NCBI GenBank assembly: GCA_910585575.1
Contig: CAJUFS010000007.1
Coordinates: 7,222-63,392 of the forward strand
DNA length: 56,171 nucleotides
From: an uncultured Adlercreutzia sp.
GTDB taxonomy: Bacteria; Actinomycetota; Coriobacteriia; Coriobacteriales; Eggerthellaceae
Reading direction: 5' to 3'
Below, piece by piece: positions 16,134-28,400 of the stretch. The notes beneath the pieces are model-generated. The model had not been told where the DNA came from and ran no database searches. It saw nothing but the letters and a program-made list of their open reading frames with translations. Numbering within the stretch: position 1 is the first letter of the stretch; each line of letters opens with the position of its first letter. A program made the translations under genes and the position numbers.

Positions 16134-16223
16134 CTACTCTCCTTTCAAGACGACAAAAGGATCGTTCGGGTAGTGTTCGTTTCCAGCAGAATCTTTACGG
16201 GGAACTTTAGAGCGGGCGGACAC
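16134..16223 (-). pseudogene. Short coding remnant or 29-codon small ORF
   Basis: On the minus strand, from GTG 16223 to TAG 16134, the frame reads SARSKVPRKDSAGNEHYPN followed by DPFVVLKGE, which looks like a genuine protein C-terminus. No ribosome site precedes the GTG. The frame stays open upstream through the hairpin at 16239-16269 but is not the frame of the giant gene. It may be a relic of a gene that once lay between the giant gene and the toxin-antitoxin pair. The rest of 16082-16238 shows nothing else. Confidence 0.3.
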
Positions 16224-16238
16224 GCAACGAACATACGC

Positions 16239-16269
16239 AAGGGAGGGGAGCTTGGCGCTCCCCTCCCTT
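16239..16269 (-). terminator. Probable terminator of the giant gene
   Basis: AAGGGAGGGGAGC (16239-16251) and GCTCCCCTCCCTT (16257-16269) form a perfect 13-bp GC-rich stem with a 5-nt loop, about 33 nt after the giant gene's stop. On the minus strand it is followed by GCGTATGTTCGTTG, only weakly T-rich. Confidence 0.65.
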
Positions 16270-16301
16270 AGCGAGGTGGATCTGTTGGGCTTTAGCGGCC
16301 G

Positions 16302-16433
16302 CTAGTCCTTTAAGACATCTGCTGCCTCGGACTTTCGACGCATGCGGCGACGCGCTTCGTGCGCGGTTGCAGCCGCGGCGGCAATCAGCAATAGCAGCAA
16401 CAGCATAGCCACCAAGTCGCCTGTCTGCGGCAA
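16302..16433 (-). other. LPQTG cell-wall sorting signal of the giant protein
   Basis: LPQTG at residues 11282-11286 is followed by the hydrophobic run LVAMLLLLLLIAAAAATA and a charged tail (EARRRMRRKSEAADVLKD). This is the standard order for sortase cleavage between Thr and Gly and transfer to the cell wall. Confidence 0.95.
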
Positions 16434-19400
16434 CGGCGTAGCCTTTATGATCCTCGTAGACCATCCGCTTTCGATGAGCCGCGTCAGCCAATCGTCGTAG
16501 TCCTCGGGATTCTCCCAGTGGACGCCGAAGTCGACGGAGCGCATCTGCACCGATGTCCACTCGTCGGGCTCGAGCTTCTGCCAGTACTGGCCATAGGCGT
16601 TCAGGCCACGGTTCAGCTGGTGCACCACGTGCATGCTGTCGGTGGCACCCGAAGCGGGCTCCGGCTCCTCTTCGCCTTCGCTGGACTCGCCGTCCGCCAC
16701 TTCAGCCTGCGGAGCAATGCTGTCGTCGCTAGCGGGCTGCTCCACACCGTCTACGGTCATGGTTTGCTCGACCGCAAGGTAGACCGGGTTCAGGTCGTTG
16801 TCGATGTTGTCGTTCTCGCCCTCGTCGGCAGGCACGAACTTCGACTCATCGGGACGGTCGGCCACCACACGGTAGCAATAGGCACGGCCCTCGTCATCAA
16901 TGACCGGCAGGTTCTCGAAGGAGTAGCTGCCCTCTTCATCGGTGCGCTGAACCGCGACCACTTCCCACTCGTTGGCCTTGGGGGCCTCGGGCTCGGCCGG
17001 AGTTTCGGAATCGGCGGGAGCATCGGGCGTTGCAGGCGCTTCGGGCACAGACGGAGCTTCGGGCTCGACCGTATCACCCGGCTGAGTCGGCTCGACCGGC
17101 CCGTCGCCATCGACCGACTGATCCGGCTCGTTCACATCGGCCAGCGGAGCTGCCGCTTCAACGCCTTCGCCGCTGCCCTCGCCCGTGGAAGGTCCTCCCT
17201 CGCTGGGCGTCTCGCCGGCATCGATACCGGGAGCGTCATCCCTCTCCCCCGGCTCGGGAGCCGTGGGCTCATCAGGGATTACCGGCAAATCGGGCTCGGG
17301 CTCGGGAGCCACCGCATTCGGGTCGTAGCGCTCGGCTTTCTCCAGCGGCTCGCCCTCCTCGTCCAGGTCACTGCCGGGAGCACCGTCGGGAAGGAGCCAG
17401 CCGAACTTCTCAGGTGCCTCGGCACCATCAATGTACTTGCGCTCGAGACGCATCTCCACGCCCGGCAGACGCTCCTCGTCACCGCGCTGCAGGCCGTCGT
17501 TGTCGTCATCGTTCCACGCATGGCCCTTGATGGCGGCAACGCGCATGTACACGAGGCCCGCATCATTCTCCAGATAATCGTTGGCGCCCACCCGCGACCA
17601 GCGATTGCCGCCGGTGTATTGCGGGCCATTCTCGATGAGCGCGCGCACGTCCTCGTTGTCGTTGTAGTGCATAGCCAGCACGGTCAGTCCGTTCTGCGGC
17701 TCGTCGGGCACCAGACGCGTGGTGTACTCGTCCAGGCTCGAATTCGTCACCGTGGCATCACCGCGACCGAACACGGTCACGCCGTAGCTACCGGGAATCT
17801 CGGGGATGTTCACACGGTAGCCGTACACCACGTAGCGCTCCTGGCCGTCCACCTCGCGTACGCCCACAGCGTCCAAGTTCTCGAAGGACCAGGTGCCGTC
17901 CTCGGCCGTGAGCACCGAACGCGGAACCCAAGTGTCTTCGGGCTCGACCGGCTGATCGGGGTCGGTTGGATCGGCGGGCTGGTCGGGATCGGAAGGCTCC
18001 GTGGGCTGGTCAGGCTCAGTGGGGTCAGTCGGCTCTGAAGGGTCGACAGGATCGGTGGGCTCCACGGGCTCAACCGGGTCGGTAGGTTCACCGGGCTCTT
18101 CGGGCTCCGTAGACTCACCGAGCTCGGTCGGTTCGGTCGGCTCACTGGGCTCGGTAGGCACTTCGCTTTCGTCGACACTCACGAAGGCAGCAGCCATCAC
18201 CTTCATGACCGCGGCAACTACCGGCGTTTCGGGCGCTTCAGGTGTTTCAGGCTCTTCTGTTTCACCCGGCTCTTCGGGGTCGGTAGACTCGCCGGGCTCT
18301 TCGGGATCCATAGGCTCAACAGGCTCGGAGGGTTCCGTCGGATCGGTAGACTCACCAGGGTCAGTCGGCTCCGTAGGATCGGTCGGGTCAGTTGGCTCCG
18401 TCGGGTCAGTCGGGTCAGTCGGCTCCGAAGGCTCAGTCGGCTCCCCGGGCTCGACAGGCTCCCCAGGCTCACTCGGCCCCTCGGGCTGCTCGGGCTCGGT
18501 CGCCTCGCCGTGGAAGTCGCGATCGAGCACCCACAGGCCGGGCTCGCCGTCCACACCGGCCTTGTACCAGTAGCGGCGCAGCTCCACCTTCACCTCGGGA
18601 ATGCCCGGCTCGCCATCCTGGCGGATGCCGTCGTTGTCGTCGGACCACACCACGCCGGCCATCTCGCGGCCCGAGGGCTCGCGGAAGCCCGCATCGCCGC
18701 CGCGCTGGCGCAGGGCCGGCTCGACGGGGTCGTAGGACAGGCCCGCATAGGTGAACGAGTACTGCGAGGCGCGGCTGGCGCTGGTGGGACGGGCCAGCAG
18801 CACGTAGCCGTCATTGCGCACACGCCCGTTGGCGCCCTCCACGAACACCTCGTTTAGGCCCATAGGCGTGCCTGCCGAATCGCTGAGCACGTCAGAGTCG
18901 AAGCGGTTACCCGCCGTGCTCACATGGAAGCGCGTGCACAGCGAGGCCTCGGGCGTATCCTCCAAGCGCAGGCGATAGGCGTACAGCGTGTAGCTGTCCT
19001 GGCTCAGACGCTTGAAGCCGGGAAGATCCTTGAAGCGGTACACGCCCTCGTCGTCGGTGGACGTCCGCATGGCGCCCTCGGTGCCAAAGTCGGTATCGGG
19101 CACCCAGTGCTCGCCGTTGCGCACGTAACGGGTCAGCACCACCGTCACCCCGGACAGGCCATACTCGGGCTCGACGCCGGCATGCGTCGCCGCAGCTCCA
19201 TCAAGGGAGGTGGCGTAATCACGCTTGCCGTCGTAGCTGGTATCGTTCCACACCACACCCTCGATGGTGGAGTTCACCGGCGGCACGAAGCCCGCATCCA
19301 GGTGCTTCACATCGTACACGCTGGAGATGTCGAAGCCGCGCACATTGTTCTCGGGCTGCGTGGCGGCCACCGAGGCGTTCGCGATGATCAGGCGGCCGTC

Positions 19401-22400
19401 CAGCATGCGCACCCCGTTGCGCTGGCAGCTATCGTCCACAGTCCAGCGCACCGGATAGGCATCCTCGGTATAGGCCAGCTCGTCGCCGTAGGTGTTCGGG
19501 CGTCCGACCTTGGAGGGCGCAGCGGCCGTAGTCTGCTCGCGCAAGGTGACGGGATAAGCACCTGCGCCCTTCTCCTCGTCGCCGTCCACCTCCACGGTGT
19601 AGCCCAGCAGCACCATGGTGGTCTCGTTCTCCTTGCGGGTGGCGGCCAGCACGTTCTCGAAGCGGTACACGCCGTTGGCATCGGTAGTTACTTCCTCGGC
19701 GGTGCCCTTGATCCACTGCTTGGGCTCGCCCTCGGCCGGGCTGTCCCACATCCAGCGCTGCAGACGCACCTTCACGCCGGCCATACCGGGTTCGCTCTGA
19801 TCATAGGAACCGCCGCTCATAGCCTGATCGCCGTCGTAGTTCGTGTCCTTCCATACCCGGCCCTCGATAATACCGCGCTTGGGGTTCTCCACCGAGCCGT
19901 CGTTGTAGCGGCGGTCCGTGGCGCTGGCGCGGTCGTAGGCGTAGTTCATCGGCGACTCGACCCCCATGGCCTCGGCGAAGATGCCCAGCACGCCGGCCAT
20001 GGCGCCGTGGAAACCATGGTTCGGGTTGTTGGGCGCCGCGGCCTTCACCACGTTGCCCTGGAAGGCCTCGTCGTCAGCGCGGTCCAGCAGTACGTCGTAC
20101 TCGCGGGCGTCGGTGTTCATCAACGACGCATCGGCCGCGCGCAGGTCGGAGTCGAGGGTGAAGTCGCCGCCCTGCTGGTACTTCGCGATCAGGTAGCTGT
20201 AGCGAATGTCGGGAGCCACGGTCACCTTCACGCGATAGGCGTACACCACAGGCGTGCCATCGTCCTCCACCCGCTGGGTGGGCAGGTCGGCGAAGAGGTA
20301 GCCGCCGTTGTCCGCCGTCAGCTGGCTGTGGCCGGCCGCCGGCGAACCGATGCCCTTCTGGCAATCGGCCTCGTAGGCCTTCCACGGATCGGGGTCATCA
20401 TCGGCCTCGAAGGCCGGGTCGTCCACGCCCCAACCGGTGTACCACTCGGGGTCGGCCTTCCAGCCGTCGCCGTCGCCGTCCTCGTTGTCGGGATCGGGAA
20501 TGTAGCGCTCCAGCGTCACGCGGATGCCGCCCACGCCGGTCTCCACATCGTCTCGCACGCCGTCGTTGTTCAGGTCGTACCACAGCACGCCGTCGATGTC
20601 GGCTGTGGGCGCCGGCAGCTGACCGGCATCGCCGCCGGAAATCTCGTAGCTGCCGTCGTTCTGCAGGGCGTCGTTGCGCACGTGCAGCCAGTCGAAGGAT
20701 GTGCCGGCATTGCCCAGGGCCCCGGCAATCACATCGGTGCTCGGCAGAGTGACATGGGAGGCCTGAGTGGCGTTGGGCTGGGCCACCGAGCGGGCCAAGA
20801 TGATCTGGCCGTGGCGCGGGCGACTGCCGGACTGGCCGGCGCCCAGCAGCGGCTCGCGGCCGATCAGCTCGCGAGTGGCGTCGTCCAGCAGGTCGGAGTC
20901 GAGGCGCACCGCGTCGGTGGCCGCCAGGGCGCCGGCGTGGTGGGCGCGCGTGGGCAGCCAGTGGATCGCCTCGGGCGTGCCCGGGTCATCCACGTGCATG
21001 GCATCCAGCCGCACGCGATAGGCGGCCAGGTACTGCTCACCGGCGTTGCTGGTATAGGCCGTCGGCAGGTTGTCGAACACGTAGCGGCCGTTCTCGTCGG
21101 TCAGCACCGCCACGTCGCCCGCCGCCACGGTGGCGTCGTCGGCCGCGGTAAGGCCGTCGGTGACGATACCCGTCGTGCGGTTGTCGGTGCCGAAGCCCAG
21201 GTTCTGGAACCAGTGGCTGTTGTCGTCGAGCGGGTTTACCCGCGTCGGATCGAAGTACCACTGGGTCAGCAGCACACGCTCGCCGGCCATGCCGGGCTCG
21301 TCGGCGGCCAGGGAGCCGTCGGCGGTGCGCTTCTGCACGCCGTCGTAGTTCGCGTCCTTCCACACCAGGCCAGAAATGGCCGCCGTGGGCACCCGCACCA
21401 GGCCCGCATCCCAGCGGCCCGTGTGCATCGATTCGAACAGGTTGTAGTAGCGGCTGCTCAAGGCGCTGGTGCGCACCTCGAACTGCTCGTAGGGGTAGGT
21501 GTCGTCGAAGTCCATGGGCTTGGCCAGCACGATCATGGCATCGGGTCCCGTGCCCGCCTCGAACTCGGGCTGCAGGATAGGCGCGTTGCTCTTCTCGTTC
21601 AAGTAGAAGCTGGGCACCGTCACGCCCGACGTCATGGTAGGCGCCTGCAGCACCGAGGTGCAGGCATCGGAGTCGATCTTGTCCTCCTCGCCGTCAAGCT
21701 GGGGTGCGGCGTTATTGCGGTAGGTGAACGACCAGGTGTCGGGCAGCGCCGCCAGCGCGCTCTGGTCGATGCGCACGCGATAGCCGGCCAGGAAGCGCGG
21801 CTTCTCGTCAATGACGGCGTTGGGCATGGTGTTCTGCGGGTCGATCACCGACACGGGCAGTGCCTTGAACACGTAGTTGCCCGCAGCGTTCGTGGTCTGG
21901 GTGCGGAAGTCCCAGTCGGGGCTCAGCTCCCAGCCGCCGATGCCAGCCGTGCCGCCCTCGGGGTTCCACCAGTACTGTTCGATGGTCACCTTCACGCCGG
22001 CCACGCCCACTTCGTCCATATCTTGCACGCCGTTGTGGTTGGCGTCGTTCCAGATGCGGTCGCCCAGATAGCCCTTGGTGTCGTCGATGAAGCCCAAGGA
22101 CAGGCGGTGGTTCACCCGGTAGCCGCGCCAGGTCTGACCCTGCTCGTAGACGGCATGGCCCGAGGCGTCCACGGGCACCACGGCCTCGAACAGGCCCGTC
22201 TGGCCGCCGGAGCTGCCATAAACGGTCAAGTCGTTGTCGTAGCGCTTCTGCAACTTCACCGCCGTCGAGTCGGAGGCCAGCATGGGCTCGTCGATGACGG
22301 CCTGCTCCAGCGGGTTGTTCGCGTGCACGTAGGGCGTTGGCGTGATGCGGCGCGTAACGATGGTCTCCTGCGTGCGGATGCCGTAGGTGCGGTTCGGCTT

Positions 22401-25400
22401 CAAGGTGAAGGAGAACAGGCCGTCCATGCCCGTGGTCTTCACTGCGGGCTCGCCGTCGGAGTCGAGGGCGATCTCATCTTTCAGCTGGCCAGTCTCAGGG
22501 TCGTACTCGTGCACCGACACCTGCATGTAGGGCACGCGCTGCTCCTTGCGGGTCTCGAAGGTGCCGGGGTAGCCGGCGGCGCCCACGGCCGGCGTCTGGG
22601 AAGGATCGGACTGCCAGTCCATGAAGCCGTCGTACAGATCGGGGTCGATCTCCTCGCTGTTGTCGTACACGTCGTCACGGAACACCGTGCCCTCGTAGGG
22701 AACGGGACGGGCGATGCCCACGCTGTAGCTGGTGGCCATAGCATCGTACATCACATGCTGGGCATCGTACTCGCCGTTGAGGAACTTCTCCCTGTCATAG
22801 CCATCGCCATTCTTCAGGCCCTTCACCGTGATGGTGTCGGTGGTGGTGGCGATAAGGCAGGCCTCGTTAGCGGCCGTATTCGGGTCGTCCTCCACGCGCT
22901 CGATCTCCAGGGCCACGTTGCGGCTGGGACCGATCTTCTTCGTGGTGAGCGAGTAGGCCGAGTACTCCGCCGGGAAGGTGTAGCGCAACTTGTAGTCGGC
23001 AGGCTTCAGGTCGGACAGGATCCAGTAGCCCTTGTTGCCGTAGTAGTCGGACTCGGTAGTGAAAGACACCGGGGCGCCACCGGAGGCCACAATGGCGAAG
23101 CCGTTGTTGGAGTACTTCGGATTGCCGAACTCGTCGCACTCCTGCCAGATGCCGTTGCCCTCGTTCACCGTGGCGTTGAAGGTGACCACCTGGCCGTCGC
23201 GGTTCACGGGGTAGCCGTTCTCGTTCAGCAGTTCCACCTTCACGCCGTTCACGCCCGGGTCTTCCTTCTGGCCGTCGAAGTTGATGTCCTTCAGGATGGT
23301 GCTCGTATCGGCCTGCTGGCCGTCGGCATCAGTGAAGGTGCCCACACGCTGGCCCGTGACGCTGTCGTAGCGTGTGGCCGTGGACAGCAGGTACCGACCG
23401 TTCTTCGCCTGATGGTAGGTGGTGGGACGGCCCAGGGCATCGTAGTTCAGCGCCACCGAGGCGGTATCGTTTTTGTTCTCATCCCAGTTCTCGTCCACCC
23501 ACACGTAGTCGCCCAGGTAGCCGCGCTCCTCGGGAGCATCGACGAACACGCCGGCGTAGGCTTTTTCCTCTAGCTTCAAGTTCTTCGTGTTTGCCTGGGA
23601 GTCATTGCGGGACGCGGTGTTCACGCGATGGACATAGGAATTCCACTGAGTCACCTCCGCCAAGCGCGCGGCTCCCAAGGGGTTCGAACCCTCAAAGCCC
23701 TCGTTCGGCTTAGCATCGGTATTCATGTCGTACACCACGTTGCCCGTTAGATCACCCAGATATTTGGGCAAGTTAAGAGGAGCGTGCATGTCGTAGGTGA
23801 GGCGCAACAAGCCGCGCGGCGGCAGGTACAGCATATCGCCGGTGTAGGCGCTTGGAGTGTCCAAGATATCGACCCACAGGGCGCGCAGGCCCTTCTGAAG
23901 CGTTTCCGCCTCAGCCGGATGGGAAGCCACGTAGCTCTTCAGTTCGCTGAGCGGAATGAATTTCTGAGCGTACAATGCGTTGGGGTTGTTACGCAGGTTA
24001 TTGATGAGCGACTTCTTTGCGTTGGTGGAAGCCTGTTGCCACACCTTGATAAGATCTGCCTCACTCAGCGCCACCAATTTATTACCCCGTCGCTCGTAGG
24101 GGCCTACATAGATACGATGACAAGCCTCTTCTACTTCGACCCCATCGTTATAGTGAGCGTTACCAGGTTGGCGCAGGATGAGCTTGATGGAGTCGAGATC
24201 CTTGATCCAACCGTTCCACTGAGAACCGCGGTTCTGGGACGTGGAGAACGAGCCGTTCATGGCATCGACATCGCCCTCATAGGGCAGAATATCCAGGAAC
24301 GAGGCGCGGATGTAGTTCTTCGATCGGCTCTCATCGGCGCTGGGGTTGCTGGTCTCCGACTCGTAGTAATAGTCGTCGCCCTCGGTCAGACGGGCTGGGC
24401 CGTTCACCACCTTGCTGTAACGAGAGTTCGTACGAGTGTAGGCGAACTTATTCTGCAGCACGGCGTTCAAAGATTCGAAGGAGCACGGCTGCAGACGCAT
24501 GGCCATGATCAGCTGGTTGCGATCATCGTCCAAGTTGGCATCACGGCTGTCCTGAGCATAGGATACCGACTCGAAGGTGGATCCCTCGGGCAGGTAGGGC
24601 TCGTAATAGCCGGCCTTGTAACCATAGCCCGTGGTGGTCAGAAGCTCGTTGCCCAGAGCCGACGTGGCAGTATCGCTGATCGGCATGAGCATCTCGATGA
24701 CCAGCGCCTCGCCCGGACGGAGCTTGGCCTGCGTCATGTCGCCATACTGCGTGGGCTTACCCGTGAAGGCCCAGTTGAAGAACTTGCGCTTCACCGGAGA
24801 GCCGTTCAGCGACACGACACTTTCCTGATCGCGCACCTTCACATCGCCCTTGTTTACGTTGTCCTGGTACAGCCACGGATTCCAAAGCGCGAGGCCCGGC
24901 GCGAGGCTCGTCGGATCAGCCAGCATCTCGGTATAGGTAAGCGGATCGGTCTCGGGCTTGTCCGGATCCACCGTCACGGGAGCGAACATCATGGTCTGCT
25001 TCTCGATATGGTATGTCCAGATAGGGGTCGAGATATTGCGCTCAACTCCGGCCTGATCGACCCACGTGGCACATTCCTCGTTGTTATTCTTCTGAGAGGG
25101 CGCCGTCGCTGAGCCGTTCAGGGAGTAGGCCCCCTTGGTAGTGACCATCTGGGTGATTGGCACGCCAGCAATAATCACCGTCTGCGCCTCTTTCTCCGCG
25201 GTGGTCTTGAAGTTGTCGTTTAACGGGCAGGGATAGGTGCCGTCCTCGTTCTGAGTAATCACCGAGCGATAGGGCACGTACTGGAAGTTCTCGTCTTGCA
25301 GCAGGGAGGCCTGCCCGAAGTCCTCCAGGTAAGGCAGCAGGATGGACAGCATGGGATTGGTGGCCGTCGACTGCTTGCGGTTGGTAATGCCCAGCTGGAA

Positions 25401-28400
25401 CATCTGCGAATCGCTCAGGTTGTTCAGCGTAATGGTGTATTTGATCATGCGCGAGTTGTCCTGGCTGATGACCGGCTGGCCCTCTACCCAAGCGAACTCG
25501 GAGTCGACCGTTCCCTTGAAGTAGGCCTGCTTCACGCGCAAGCGCAACGTGGGATCCTCCTCCGTAATATAGAAGCCCATGCCCACGCGGTCGAACTCGG
25601 CGTACTTCGTATCGTCGTAGCGCAGCACGCCGGACACAAAGTGATTGAGGTGCACCGAGGGAGTCGGCTCCACATCGTCGCCGCTTCCCTCGTCGGGCTC
25701 TTCGTCCCCGAGCACTTGGCTGAACTTCTCCACGACCTCGGTCTCGCAGGTTACGCTGGCGGCCGGATCCGTCAACGAGGTAGGCATGGACGTCTTCGTC
25801 TTCAGCAAGCGCCAGTCGTTCTTCCCGCCGGTGTACGTTCCCGTATAGGTACCGTCCTCGTTCTTCTGGCGCTCCCAGCCCACGTTAAAGCGATTGGGAT
25901 CCACCTCGTCGGCTTCCTGGTTGCCCGCGGTGAAGGCCTTCGTCTCCTCGGTAGAGTCATCGTAGGGAGCCGCGTCTACCGCAAGGAGGAAACCATGGGG
26001 CACCGGCGTCGCATAGGTTTCGGGCGTGTCGACCAAGGCCTGCTTCCCCGAGTACTTGGGCTGGCCGTTGTCGTCGAGCTCTACCGATTTCACGACCCAG
26101 CGAATCTGGCGCACATCGTAGTTGCCGTACGTGCCCAGCACGATGTCGTTGCTCAGCTGGCCGGCCTCCTGCAAATCGCGAATAGCCTGGCGTACGTCGA
26201 TCTCGACGTTCTGCTTGTCGGAGATGGCGTAGCCGTTCTGGCTGCCCACCATCAACCACATGCCCGAGGCAGGAGCGGTGTTGCCATCAGCGGCCGCATC
26301 GTCCTCGCCATAGAAGTAGTCTCGATCGCCATCGGTACCCAGCTTGGCATAGTTCTCGTTTTTGTTGTGGCTCGTGCCGTTCTGCTCGCCGTAGCCCGTC
26401 GTTGCCAGATCCACACCGTTCACATCGCGCGGTGCCTTAGCAATGCGCACCATCACGAACAGGCGCAGCTTCTCCTCAGTTCGGGCGGCATCGTTCGCCG
26501 CTACGCGCTTGCCGTCCCGCTCGACATACTGCGAGCCTGGAACCTCCCATACGCCGCTCTTAAGCGTGGTCACGCAGGGACGCGTGCGCACCACGTCCTG
26601 GGAAGCGGGGCGCCCGTCTCCCGGATTAGGCAGCAGAGCGTCGGACTTGGTGGCTTCGCGCGTTGCGTAGAACGGCACCTGGTAGTCTACGATAAAACTG
26701 TTCACGGCACCGCCGGTATTCACCGCTTGGGTGATAAGGAAGCGATTGACGCTGTCTTCCACCTCCCCGTCGTCATCGGAATCGGCAGACCCGTCTCCCC
26801 CCTCGTCCTCGCTGTTCATACCGGGATCGCGAACCGAGTCCTCCTTGGTATCGGGATCGCCCACCACCTGACGCTGCTTAAGTGTATCGCCGCGTACCGA
26901 TGAGGACGGACGCCACAGCGTGAACGTGCCGCTCTCCGCATAGGCAAATACGTCGGTCAAATCACCGTCACAATCATAGTCAGCCTTAGGCAGGAAGTCG
27001 TTGTTGCTTCCAGTAATATCCTGCTGCTCGTGATCTTTGATTTGCGAATCGGAGCGGAAGCCGGCCACCTCTTGACGGGCGAAGCCGTAGTCATGGTGGA
27101 CAATTCCCTCTTCAACGTCTTGGATCGGCATAATGGGCTTAGCCGCCGCCAGAGCACCAGCGTTATGAGTCGTTCCGTCGGCCCCCGTGCCTGCGTTTTG
27201 CCAGCGGTGCGTCCACCCCGGGCCGCCATTTGTAGTCTTAAGCCAGTTCAGCTCAGTGTCGTGGAAGGTCATGTAGGCCGCCGAGCCGTCGCCATTCCAA
27301 GTAAACACCTCATCGAGCTGGCCCTTGTCTCTGACAATGCCAAGGGCATCGGGGAAGCCCTTGAGGTTCTTGGCAATGTTGCGCACGGCCGACAACTCGG
27401 CGCGCAGGGTCTCTTGATCACGCAGCGGCAGACTCTGGTCGATAAAGCTGCTCAAGCCAGGGGCCTCCGCAGTATCGAGTGTGGTGCTTACCATATTGTC
27501 TACGCGCACACGCAGCTTCAGCGTGACCTTATCGCCCACACCGAAATAGCCGTCGGGACGCACGCCATCCCAATAGGCTTCCAGCAAAGAGGGATGGTTC
27601 TGGAACTCTTCGTCGGTCGCGTCGTCGGGAGGCGCCAGCTCGATAACGACGATCTCGCTGTCGCGGCGCTTCTCCTTAGTGGCCGCTCCCTCATCGGGCT
27701 TGTCCGTCATCTGATCAACATCGGGTTTGGCGAAATCGGCGGACGCACCCGTGGCGACAGCATGATCGCTGTATGTGCTCGTTCCGTAGTTCGGCTGCTT
27801 GACGATGTTCACCGTCCAACCGTCGCGAATCAGGTCGCCAGGATAGAGCGTGTCCGTATGGTGCTCGCTGGCGGCCCCGGTGATCGGATCGCGATCAGTG
27901 TGCGTCCACTCCACATAGAAGGGGCACTCGTCGTTGGCAAACAGATCCTTTAAGTAATCTTCGGTAAGGGTGCGATCGCCATAGAGCGTTACCTGCTGGG
28001 GGAGATGGAAGGAGAACACCATCTTAGCGTGGTACACAGGCGAGGCGTCGTTCCAGTCCTCTCCGCGAATGTTCTCCAGGCTGGCGGCGTACCACAGGCT
28101 GTCGCCATATTGCCATGTATCCTTCTGAGGATCTCCGGTCTTCACGCCCTGGGGATACACCTCCTGGCCCTTTACGGCACGCTTGGCCGAATCGGTGCTG
28201 TCGGTGTCAACGTTGCGCTGATATTCCACTGCATAGCTGGGCTGCAGCTTCGGCGACTTCCAGGCGCGCAGCTTGAGGCCCGTCAAAATACCGCTGTCAT
28301 CGCTGGCCTGGCAGGTGCCCGTCACGCGGTTCGTGTAGCCTTCCTCGTGGCGGCTCGTCGTGTCGCGGTTCAGTCCGCGCGTGCTTTCCTTCTGCAGAGT

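Noticed and set aside
16207-16560. A 117-codon minus-strand frame over the 3' end of the giant gene
   Set aside because: It overlaps the LPXTG-encoding end in another frame and looks like a composition artefact.
17938-18508. CRISPR-like array
   Set aside because: The repeats are short, imperfect, in frame and encode Pro-Thr-Asp/Glu; there are no unique spacers of constant length.
18924-23573. A 1,549-codon plus-strand frame opposite the giant gene, with several others of 400-860 codons
   Set aside because: All are low-complexity antisense frames caused by the codon bias of the giant gene. None has a promoter, ribosome site or recognisable domain.
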